A DNA stretch of 6,622 nt from Clostridia bacterium. Its GTDB lineage: Bacteria > Bacillota_A > Clostridia > Oscillospirales > CAG-272. Of this stretch, positions 1 to 6,409 are shown piece after piece; position 1 is the stretch's first letter, and each line of letters starts with the position of its first letter. The notes beneath the pieces are model-generated. The model saw nothing but the letters and a program-made list of their open reading frames with translations. It was not told the DNA's origin and ran no database searches. The translations under genes and the position numbers were made by a program. The DNA lies in the NCBI GenBank assembly GCA_017546745.1, contig JAFYRZ010000088.1:1-6622 (forward strand), written 5' to 3'.

Positions 1-2221
1 CACTATCGCCGCATTCATAAAGTATATGCTTTACGGCTTTGACGGTGGCGCGGAAAAGGAGGTTCTCTCTGAACGTGTTAAGCGCATTAACTGGCTTAAC
101 GGCAGAGCGGAGGGCTCGATGCACGTGCTTGTCAAGGGCAAGGAATATCTTATCAGCCGCTCCACCGAAAAGGTCGAGGAGAACGGAAGAGTTTCCTACA
201 AGGAGGATTCCACGATAGTTGACCTTGAAACCGGTTCGCCCGCATTTGGCAAGAGCCCGGCCGGCGAGGTCTTCTTCGGCGTTGACAGAAGCCTTTTTGA
301 AAACACCGCTTTCGTAGGTCAGATCGGGGATTCCGCGATCAACGAGGGTTCGGTCAGCGAGTCGATTGAGAACATACTTTTTTCGGGAAGCGAGAAGATC
401 AATAACCAGCGCGCCGCGGCAAAGGTTGCGGTCAAGATGGAAAACCTTTTGCACCAGAACTGCATGGGCGGCGTGATCTATGATCTTATGCATCGCGCGG
501 AGGATTTGGAAGCAAAATTCAAGCAGGCTGACGAGGATAATAAGACTGTTCTTCAAATGGAAGCTCGTCTGCACGAAATCAAGAGCGTCAGAGATGAGGC
601 TATTGAAAAGAGAGATCAGTTCATCGACCTTGACGTTTGCTATAAGAATTTCCTTATAATCCAGGACTTTGATAAGCTCCACGAGCTGGAAGAGGAGCAT
701 GAAAAGAAGAACGAGGAGTATAATTCCTTTGTTCTTGATAACACCCGCGCGGGATTTGTGCCAACGGCGCAGTATCTTGCGGACATCGCCGCCGCACGTA
801 AGGGCGTTGACGATGCATACAAAAACCTCATTGAGGCAAATCACCGTTATACCGACGAAAAGAATGCAATAGGCATCACCAAGGAGATCGAGGGTGCGAT
901 CGCACTCGCTGACGAAAACGGCGGTGAGGAGCAGGTAATGTCCATCGCCACTTCTCTTCGTAAGAGTCAGATTAAGAACGTTGCGGCTATTATCGGCTCT
1001 TCGCTTGTAGCTATCGCCGCAGCGGTCGTGGAGATAGTCGCCAAGGGTGCGCTTGCAGGTTCACTTTCAAGAATTGCGTTCGCTATCCTTATGGCGGCTG
1101 GTCTTGGCACAGCGGGCGCAATGGCCATTTTCCTCGGAAAGAACAAAAAGCGTCTTAACGCTATATTCGATAAGTTTTCAACCGAGTCTATGCAGGATCT
1201 CAAGGATAAGATTACGGTTATCAGAGAAGCTCGCGAAAAGCGCGACAGCCTTATCCGCGCTACCGAAAACGCAAGACTTGCTGTTGAAGAGGGCAAGGAG
1301 AGATACGACAGAGCAAAGGACGTATTGCTTGAGGTCATTCTCCGTTGGGGAGAAGAGCCCCCCCACTCAAAGCTTGGCGAATTCCTTGATGCTCTTGAAG
1401 AAAAGGTATATGCCTTCCTAGCCGACGAAAGGGCGATACTCGATGAAAAGGTCGAGATTGAAATGCGCGTGCGCGTCCTTCGCGAGAAGCTTGCCGGCAA
1501 GAGCGAGATAGATATCCGCGCGCTCGTGCCCCCCTTCAAGCGCCGTGTGCTTGAAAAGGTCGAATACGAGTCGATCCTGGAGGGTATCGAGCAGTACAGA
1601 CTTATAATCAGCGCGCAGGAGGCGCTTGCCGAGGAGGTTGAGCGAGAGCTCTCTCTTGTAAAGACGAGAAGCACCGACCCCGGTGAAATCTACGCACGCA
1701 TACGCGCTAATGAAGAGCGTATGGATGAGCTCAAGGCTCAGCACAAGGCTTACTACATAGCTCTTAAGGCTATTGAAAATGCAAGCGATAATCTTCGCGA
1801 TGAAATATCCCCTCGTCTTGGTGAGTATTCCACGGGACTTATGGAGATAATGACTAACAAAAAATACACCTCATTTGACGTCAGCGACGGCCTTAAGGTC
1901 ACCTTTAAGGATCAGCTCGGTATGGACAAGTCGGTAGACTTCCTTTCCGGCGGCACTCGCGATCTCGCTTACGTTGCGGTAAGAATGGCGCTTATCGATA
2001 TGCTTTATACCGAAAAGCCCCCGATCGTATTTGACGAGAGCTTCGCTCACCAGGATAACGTAAGAGCAAAGTCTATGATGAAGGCTATCTATAGCCTTGC
2101 CGAACAGGGACATCAGAGCTTCGTATTCACCTGCCGTCAGAGAGAGGGCGCTATTGCCAAGGAGCTGTCACCGAAGTGTGAGGTATTTAAGCTTCACGGA
2201 AGCGATGAAGCAATCGTTTAA
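1..2221 (+). CDS. SbcC/YhaN-like ABC-type ATPase with central membrane hairpin, 5' end outside window
   Basis: Partial gene entering from the left. The frame is open from base 2, and the codons before the first ATG (base 26) read TIAAFIKY, the usual continuation of a GKST Walker A loop, so that ATG is internal. By family comparison roughly 35-40 residues are missing. Visible parts in order: Q-loop in AFVGQ (Gln at 320-322); a long charged coiled coil (about 400-960); two hydrophobic segments (about 980-1045 and 1073-1138) followed by a basic KNKKR stretch; a second coiled coil (about 1140-1800); ABC signature LSGGTRD (1943-1963); Walker B PPIVFDES (2018-2041); and FTCRQRE near the H-loop position. 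About 739 residues are present, shorter than classical SbcC (about 1,000). No CxxC zinc hook is seen; the hairpin occupies the coiled-coil apex. Family knowledge suggests DNA repair or end processing with an SbcD-like metallophosphoesterase partner, which may lie upstream. The exact substrate is unknown. Confidence 0.85.
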   Translation, partial: TIAAFIKYMLYGFDGGAEKEVLSERVKRINWLNGRAEGSMHVLVKGKEYLISRSTEKVEENGRVSYKEDSTIVDLETGSPAFGKSPAGEVFFGVDRSLFENTAFVGQIGDSAINEGSVSESIENILFSGSEKINNQRAAAKVAVKMENLLHQNCMGGVIYDLMHRAEDLEAKFKQADEDNKTVLQMEARLHEIKSVRDEAIEKRDQFIDLDVCYKNFLIIQDFDKLHELEEEHEKKNEEYNSFVLDNTRAGFVPTAQYLADIAAARKGVDDAYKNLIEANHRYTDEKNAIGITKEIEGAIALADENGGEEQVMSIATSLRKSQIKNVAAIIGSSLVAIAAAVVEIVAKGALAGSLSRIAFAILMAAGLGTAGAMAIFLGKNKKRLNAIFDKFSTESMQDLKDKITVIREAREKRDSLIRATENARLAVEEGKERYDRAKDVLLEVILRWGEEPPHSKLGEFLDALEEKVYAFLADERAILDEKVEIEMRVRVLREKLAGKSEIDIRALVPPFKRRVLEKVEYESILEGIEQYRLIISAQEALAEEVERELSLVKTRSTDPGEIYARIRANEERMDELKAQHKAYYIALKAIENASDNLRDEISPRLGEYSTGLMEIMTNKKYTSFDVSDGLKVTFKDQLGMDKSVDFLSGGTRDLAYVAVRMALIDMLYTEKPPIVFDESFAHQDNVRAKSMMKAIYSLAEQGHQSFVFTCRQREGAIAKELSPKCEVFKLHGSDEAIV

Positions 2222-2226
2222 CTTTT

Positions 2227-2232
2227 GAAGGG
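2227..2232 (+). promoter_or_regulatory. Ribosome binding site of the ribokinase gene
   Basis: GAAGGG lies seven bases before the ATG at 2240, a normal Shine-Dalgarno spacing. It supports ATG 2240 over the in-frame TTG at 2225, which would place this motif inside the coding sequence and add five residues not typical of ribokinases. Confidence 0.6.
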
Positions 2233-2239
2233 TATAACT

Positions 2240-3178
2240 ATGACTAAAAAAATACTTGTTATCGGAAGCTCCAATATGGATCTTTCGCTCAATACCTATA
2301 AGATCCCGGCCGCGGGAGAAACCGTTGTGGATGACGGCGGCGTGGCATATACTCCCGGCGGAAAGGGTGCAAATGCCGCAATAGCCCTCTCCCGACTCGG
2401 CGCTGACGTTGCCTTCTGCACCAAGCTCGGTGCTGATACGCACGGCCAAAAGCTTTACGGCTACTTTAAGGAGGAGGGGTTAGATACCTCTTTCGTGAAG
2501 GTTGACCGCGATTTCCCCACCGGATTTGCCGTAGTTATAAAGGAATCCGACGCGCAGAACAGAATAATCTATTATCCCGGTGCAAACACCAACCTTACAC
2601 GTGAAAATCTGCTCGACGCATTTTCGTCAGAGCCCGATGCGGTTTATCTTAACTTTGAAATTTCCTTCGACGTGGCGCTCGTGGCTACAAAAATAGCGGC
2701 ATCGCGCGGCATACCCGTCTTTCTCGATGCTGCACCCGCATCCGCGGATTATCCCCTCGAGGCATTGCCTGAGGTGGAGATATTCAGTCCGAACGAAACC
2801 GAAACTGCAGAGCTTACCGGCATTTTGCCTGCCGGAGCTGACTCATCCTTACGCGCGGCACTCGCTCTTTGGAAAAGAGTCAAGTGTAAATATATCGTTA
2901 TCAAGCAGGGTGAGCGCGGAGCTTTCATTTATGACGGCAAGCATTACAGCATGATTCCCTCATACCGTGCGGAAAAGGTGGTTGATACCACCGCGGCGGG
3001 GGACACCTTTGGCGCGGCAATGCTGCTCGAATACCTCTCGCACGGCGACGTGACCCTCGCGGTCAAGTATGGCGCGGCCGCAGGCGCGGTTGCGGTATCA
3101 CGTGCAGGCGCGGCAGTATCTGCGCCCACGGCGGCAGAGGTGCTTGACTTCATCAGAAAAAGGCCGGAGCAGATATAA
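2240..3178 (+). CDS. rbsK: Ribokinase (PfkB-family carbohydrate kinase)
   Basis: Predicted to phosphorylate D-ribose at O5 with ATP in the cytoplasm, feeding the pentose phosphate pathway and nucleotide synthesis. The 312-residue protein is the usual ribokinase length. It opens with IGSSNMDL (Asp14, sugar contact), then GGKGAN at 40-45 (first PfkB signature, sugar binding), NETE at 185-188 (the Asn-x-x-Glu motif for Mg/phosphate), KQGERG at 222-227 (nucleotide side), and DTTAAGDTF at 249-257 (second PfkB signature, with catalytic base Asp255 and anion hole AAGD). The C-terminal AAAGAVAVSRAGA stretch resembles the ribokinase adenine-site end. The gene starts 18 bases after the upstream ATPase stop. 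No ribose transporter, rbsD or rbsR is next to it, so its regulation cannot be read here. Another PfkB sugar kinase is possible, but the N-terminal motif favours ribokinase. Confidence 0.88.
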   Translation: MTKKILVIGSSNMDLSLNTYKIPAAGETVVDDGGVAYTPGGKGANAAIALSRLGADVAFCTKLGADTHGQKLYGYFKEEGLDTSFVKVDRDFPTGFAVVIKESDAQNRIIYYPGANTNLTRENLLDAFSSEPDAVYLNFEISFDVALVATKIAASRGIPVFLDAAPASADYPLEALPEVEIFSPNETETAELTGILPAGADSSLRAALALWKRVKCKYIVIKQGERGAFIYDGKHYSMIPSYRAEKVVDTTAAGDTFGAAMLLEYLSHGDVTLAVKYGAAAGAVAVSRAGAAVSAPTAAEVLDFIRKRPEQI

Positions 3179-3200
3179 CGGCGGACTAACTTTAAATTAA

Positions 3201-3204
3201 AGGA
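3201..3204 (+). promoter_or_regulatory. Ribosome binding site of the alpha/beta hydrolase gene
   Basis: AGGA inside TTAAAGGATC, ten bases before the ATG at 3215. The spacing is slightly long, but this is the only Shine-Dalgarno-like motif in the 36-base gap after the ribokinase gene. The rest of that gap is AT-rich with no hairpin. Confidence 0.5.
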
Positions 3205-3214
3205 TCTTCAAGAT

Positions 3215-4138
3215 ATGAATTGCGTTTTTTCCGAGCTGACCTTTCCGTCCTCCGACGGCATCCACAACGTGTACGCGGAAATTTACGAACCTCGGGGTGA
3301 GATCAGGGGTGTCGTACAGCTTGCACACGGTATGATCGACCACGTGGGCAGATATAAGGCGCTTGCCGATTTTCTTGCCGGTGCGGGATACGTTTTTGCG
3401 GGTCACCATCACCTCGGCCACGGCAAAACCGTAGCCTCCAAGGACGAGTTTGGTTATTTTGCAAAAAAAGACGGCGTCGAATATCTTGTTGAGGATATGC
3501 ACCGTATGAACGAAAAGCTTCGTGAAAGCTATGCCGGCAAGCCCCTTACGGTTTTAGGCCACAGTATGGGCTCCTTTATCACAAGGCTCTACGCCGCAAA
3601 ATATCCCTCGGATATGGATAAGGTCATAATCCACGGCACGGGTGGCCCGAATCCGCTTTTACCTATGGGCAAGCTCGTCGCGGGCACCGTTCGTCTTTTT
3701 CGTGGCGGAAAGCACAGAAGCAAGCTTATTACCGGGCTGGCATTCGGCTCGTATAACTCTAAATTCCCGGAAAGTGACGGCAAAAACGCGTGGCTTACGC
3801 GCGACCCGTCCCGCGTTGCAGACCGCAAGGACGACGAGCTTCTGCGCTTTATATTCACAACTGCGGGATATTCCGATCTCTTTGATATGATCGGCAAGGT
3901 CAATTCGCGCACGTGGTTCAAGTCATATCCGAAGGATATGCCGACACTCGTTATCAGCGGAGATATGGACCCCGTCGGCAACTACGGCAAGGGCCCGCTC
4001 TACGTATACGAGCATCTTTTGGCGGCAGGATGCACCTCGGTGGATTACAAGTCCTATCCCGGTGCGCGACACGAGCTTTTCAATGAAATAAACAGCGATG
4101 AGGTCTTCTCCGACCTTCTTGAATGGATAAACAAATGA
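3215..4138 (+). CDS. Alpha/beta hydrolase, lysophospholipase/monoacylglycerol lipase type
   Basis: A 307-residue serine hydrolase of the Hydrolase_4 (serine aminopeptidase S33-like) family, which usually cleaves monoacylglycerols, lysophospholipids or other small esters. The oxyanion HG pair is at 38-39 (LAHGMIDH), the nucleophile elbow GHSMG at 115-119 (Ser117), the acid in SGDMDPVG (Asp252), and the catalytic His in GARHELFNE (His286), so the triad is complete. A cap region of mixed character lies between about 145 and 230. No signal peptide or membrane segment is seen, so it is probably cytoplasmic. Where most relatives have an Asp-His-x-Gly-His-Gly motif, this protein reads HHLGHG (65-70), with His65 replacing the usual Asp. 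The gene overlaps miaA by four bases. The physiological substrate cannot be told from sequence. Confidence 0.85.
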   Translation: MNCVFSELTFPSSDGIHNVYAEIYEPRGEIRGVVQLAHGMIDHVGRYKALADFLAGAGYVFAGHHHLGHGKTVASKDEFGYFAKKDGVEYLVEDMHRMNEKLRESYAGKPLTVLGHSMGSFITRLYAAKYPSDMDKVIIHGTGGPNPLLPMGKLVAGTVRLFRGGKHRSKLITGLAFGSYNSKFPESDGKNAWLTRDPSRVADRKDDELLRFIFTTAGYSDLFDMIGKVNSRTWFKSYPKDMPTLVISGDMDPVGNYGKGPLYVYEHLLAAGCTSVDYKSYPGARHELFNEINSDEVFSDLLEWINK

Positions 4139-5097
4139 TACGTGCTTTAGCACTAACCGGCCCAACGGCCTCCGGCAAGACTGCGTTTTCGATCAAGCTT
4201 GCCGAGAATCTTTCGGGCGAGATAATATCCTGCGACTCTATGCAGATATATCGCGGCATGGATATCGGCACGGCCAAGGCTACTCCCGAGGAGCGCGCCG
4301 CGGTGCGCCACCATATGCTCGACCTTGTAGACCCCGAAAGCGACTTCAGCGTTGAGAGCTACAGGGCGGGGGCACTTGCCGTCGCTGAGGATATAGTTGC
4401 GAGGGGAAAGACCCCGATCTTCGTCGGTGGCACGGGGCTTTACGTCGACGCCGTTATGCGCGCACCGATGTGCGAGGTGCCCGAGAGCTCGCGCGAGTAC
4501 AGAGAAAAAATGCTCGCTGCCATTACGTCGGACGCCGACGTAGACGCGCTTTGGCAAAGACTCTTTGAGATCGATCCCGAAAGTGCTGCCGCGATACACA
4601 AAAACAACCTGCGCCGCGTTGTCCGTGCCATTGAGATATACGAGATGACGGGCAAAACGAAAAGCTATTTTGACAAGCTGTCAAAAAGCAAAAGCGCAGA
4701 TTTTGACGTTAAGATCATTACTCTCGACGTTCATAACAGAGAGAGCTTATATAAAAGAATCGACACGCGTGTCGACTTAATGATGAAAGAGGGACTGCTC
4801 TCCGAGGTAAAAGACCTCTATGAGAGCGGTAAATTAAAAAAAGGAACGACCGCCGCACAGGCGATCGGGTATAAGGAGATAATCTCCTATCTTGACGGTG
4901 AAGCTTCGCTTGAGGACGCCGTCGAGCTAATCAAGCTCTCCTCTCGCAGATACGCCAAGCGTCAGCTTACCTGGTTCAGGCACGAAGAGGGCGCAAGCCG
5001 CGTATATCTTGACCGTGAGGACGGAGTGATGCGAGGCGTGGATGAGATATTCGCAGAGATCCTTACCATAGCAGAGGAGCAAATAAGGAATTTTTAG
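4135..5097 (+). CDS. miaA: tRNA dimethylallyltransferase (A37 i6A synthesis)
   Basis: MiaA transfers a dimethylallyl group from DMAPP to N6 of adenosine 37 in tRNAs that read codons starting with U; MiaB often then methylthiolates it. The 320-residue length is normal. P-loop GPTASGKT is at 9-16, followed by DSMQIYRGMDIGTAK (34-48, with Asp34 as predicted general base), GGTGLYVDAV (98-107, with Thr100 in the catalytic channel), NLRRVVRAIEIYEMTGK, RIDTRVDLMM, AAQAIGYKE and the C-terminal KRQLTWFR. ATG 4135 was chosen because it forms an ATGA overlap with the hydrolase stop, typical of translational coupling, and leaves the usual short lead before the P-loop. An in-frame ATG at 4123 would add MDKQ and cannot be excluded. 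No strong Shine-Dalgarno motif precedes either start, which fits coupling. Confidence 0.95.
   Translation: MIRALALTGPTASGKTAFSIKLAENLSGEIISCDSMQIYRGMDIGTAKATPEERAAVRHHMLDLVDPESDFSVESYRAGALAVAEDIVARGKTPIFVGGTGLYVDAVMRAPMCEVPESSREYREKMLAAITSDADVDALWQRLFEIDPESAAAIHKNNLRRVVRAIEIYEMTGKTKSYFDKLSKSKSADFDVKIITLDVHNRESLYKRIDTRVDLMMKEGLLSEVKDLYESGKLKKGTTAAQAIGYKEIISYLDGEASLEDAVELIKLSSRRYAKRQLTWFRHEEGASRVYLDREDGVMRGVDEIFAEILTIAEEQIRNF
4524..4542 (+). repeat. Perfect 8-bp inverted repeat inside miaA
   Basis: TACGTCGG and CCGACGTA are separated by the three bases ACG, giving a GC-rich hairpin potential within the coding sequence. It is not followed by a T run, so it is not an intrinsic terminator. It may be chance arising from GAC/GTC-rich codons. 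Confidence 0.5.
4760..4775. repeat. Perfect 16-bp palindrome inside miaA
   Basis: TCGACACGCGTGTCGA is an exact palindrome without a spacer. It encodes part of the conserved MiaA motif RIDTRVD, so much of the symmetry may follow from the repeated Asp and Arg/Thr/Val codons rather than from a binding site. Confidence 0.55.
5085..5089 (+). promoter_or_regulatory. Ribosome binding site of the galactokinase-like gene, inside the end of miaA
   Basis: AAGGA lies nine bases before ATG 5099 and within the last codons of miaA, so ribosomes finishing miaA pass over it. This supports the chosen start and close coupling of the two genes. Confidence 0.6.
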
Positions 5098-5098
5098 T

Positions 5099-6373
5099 AT
5101 GAAACCAAACGAGATCAAAGAAAAAATCAAAAGCGGCGCGCTTAAGGATTATGCGTGCCTTTACTCCGATCTTACGGCCGCGTCCGACAGGATCGTCAAG
5201 GCCATAGATAAGTTCGTTGAGCTTTACGGCGACGAGAGAGAGATCTCGGTCTTCTCCGTTCCCGGCAGAAGCGAAATATCCGGCAACCACACCGACCATA
5301 ACCACGGATGCGTTTTGGCCGGCTCGATCGACCGTGACGTTATAGCGGTTGCCGCGACGAATGACGAGGGCGTTGTACGTCTGTATTCCGAGGGATATGC
5401 CGAGGAGCGAGTAGCGCTTTCCGACGTAGGCGATCCCGCAAACTTTAAAAAATTCACATCCGGCGCTCTTATTGCCGGTGTATGCCGCGGATTTTCCGAT
5501 GCGGGATATGCTGTCGGCGGATATGACGCATATCTTACCTCGGCAGTGCCTGAGGGTAGCGGAATTTCCTCCAGCGCGGCCTATGAGGTCATGCTCGGCA
5601 ATCTTTTGAACCACCTTTATAACGGCGGTGCGATCGATAATCGCGAGCTCGCGGTAATAGCGAAATATGCTGAGAACGTTTACTTTGGCAAGCCCTGCGG
5701 TCTTATGGACCAGATGGCTTGTGCCGTAGGCGGATTCGTATATATAGATTTTGAAAACGGGGACTCTCCCATAGTTGAGCCGATTAGCTTCTCGCTCTCC
5801 GATGCGGGGTACGCACTTTGTATCGTGAACGCCGGCGCAAGCCACGCCGACCTCAACGACGATTACGCCGCCGTGCCCGGGGAAATGAAGGGTGTGGCAA
5901 AGCTCCTTGGCCGCGACGTATTGCGCGGTCTTACGGAAGAGGATATAATAAAGAACCTCAACAACATCAGGCGTTGTGTCGGCGACCGAGCCGTGCTTCG
6001 TTCGATACATTTTATGAGGGAAAACGAGAGGGTCGGCAGGATAAAGACGGCGCTTCTCAATAGCGACGTTCAGGGATTTCTCGACGGGGTACGCGCATCC
6101 GGCCACTCCTCGTTTGAATATTTGCAGAACGTATATTCCTCAAAGACACCTAGCGAGCAGTCGGTTGCTCTCGCACTCGCTATAAGCGATGGTTATCTTG
6201 AGGGCAAGTCCTGCGCCCTCCGAGTTCACGGAGGTGGATTTGCGGGAACTATACAGGTATTCCTTCCTACGGAAGAGGTTGAGGGGTACGTCCGGTATAT
6301 GAATTCCGTCTTTGGTGACGGTGCGGCGGAGGCGTTCAGAATACGTCCTATCGGCGCGACAAAGCTGTTTTAA
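5099..6373 (+). CDS. Galactokinase-family GHMP sugar kinase
   Basis: A GHMP kinase closest to galactokinase (galactose plus ATP to galactose 1-phosphate, first step of the Leloir pathway). Visible motifs: the galactokinase-type signature PGRSEISGNHTDHNHG (55-70, Arg57 and Asp66 retained), GHMP ATP loop PEGSGISSSAA (151-161), GLMDQMA (201-207, Asp204 as predicted catalytic base), and the third motif RVHGGGFAGT (375-384). At 424 residues it is longer than E. coli GalK (382), with an extended N-terminus of about 25 residues before the core. Two usual galactose contacts differ: Glu of GEHTD is Asn63, and the SxYNxR region reads HADLNDDY, with Leu252 where Tyr is expected. The same variant is, as I recall, common in clostridial proteins annotated as galactokinase. 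No galT, galE or sugar transporter is adjacent. The family is sure; galactose as substrate is only likely, so no gene symbol is given. Confidence 0.82.
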   Translation: MKPNEIKEKIKSGALKDYACLYSDLTAASDRIVKAIDKFVELYGDEREISVFSVPGRSEISGNHTDHNHGCVLAGSIDRDVIAVAATNDEGVVRLYSEGYAEERVALSDVGDPANFKKFTSGALIAGVCRGFSDAGYAVGGYDAYLTSAVPEGSGISSSAAYEVMLGNLLNHLYNGGAIDNRELAVIAKYAENVYFGKPCGLMDQMACAVGGFVYIDFENGDSPIVEPISFSLSDAGYALCIVNAGASHADLNDDYAAVPGEMKGVAKLLGRDVLRGLTEEDIIKNLNNIRRCVGDRAVLRSIHFMRENERVGRIKTALLNSDVQGFLDGVRASGHSSFEYLQNVYSSKTPSEQSVALALAISDGYLEGKSCALRVHGGGFAGTIQVFLPTEEVEGYVRYMNSVFGDGAAEAFRIRPIGATKLF

Positions 6374-6398
6374 AACAAATTGATATAACAATGTGAAA

Positions 6399-6403
6399 AG
6401 GAG
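6399..6403 (+). promoter_or_regulatory. Strong ribosome binding site of recA
   Basis: AGGAG within GAAAAGGAGATC, six bases before ATG 6410. This is the best Shine-Dalgarno match in the window, consistent with a highly expressed recA, and it fixes the start. Confidence 0.8.
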
Positions 6404-6409
6404 ATCATC

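Noticed and set aside
967..1674. 235-codon minus-strand open frame opposite the SbcC-like ATPase
   Set aside because: Ser/Arg/Ala-rich low-complexity translation, typical of the complement of a coiled-coil gene rich in Glu, Lys and Arg codons; no motif and no ribosome binding site of note.
2225..2239. TTG start for the ribokinase gene
   Set aside because: It would put the Shine-Dalgarno motif inside the coding sequence and add residues not typical of the family; ATG 2240 also places the catalytic Asp at residue 255, as in E. coli ribokinase.
3080..3113. Direct repeat GCAGGCGCGG (3080-3089 and 3104-3113) in the ribokinase gene
   Set aside because: Spaced by an exact number of codons and encoding the Ala/Gly-rich ribokinase C-terminal region; explained by protein composition.
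3463..3469. A7 run (A AAA AAA in frame) as a programmed -1 frameshift site in the hydrolase gene
   Set aside because: The protein continues in the zero frame through the full catalytic triad, and no downstream stimulatory structure or meaningful -1 product is apparent.
5063..6106. 347-codon open frame on the minus strand opposite the galactokinase-like gene
   Set aside because: It lies entirely opposite a gene with clear GHMP motifs plus the end of miaA; its translation shows no recognisable family motif, and its openness is explained by codon bias of the real gene.
6127..6138. LexA/DinR-like box GAAC-GTAT-ATTC upstream of recA
   Set aside because: One mismatch to GAAC-N4-GTTC in the core and poor flanks; it lies more than 270 bases upstream of recA inside the preceding coding sequence, so a chance match is likely.
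6380..6389. Possible recA promoter (TTGATA / TATAAC overlapping)
   Set aside because: The -35-like and -10-like hexamers overlap each other, and no partner hexamer at 16-18 bases is found for either.
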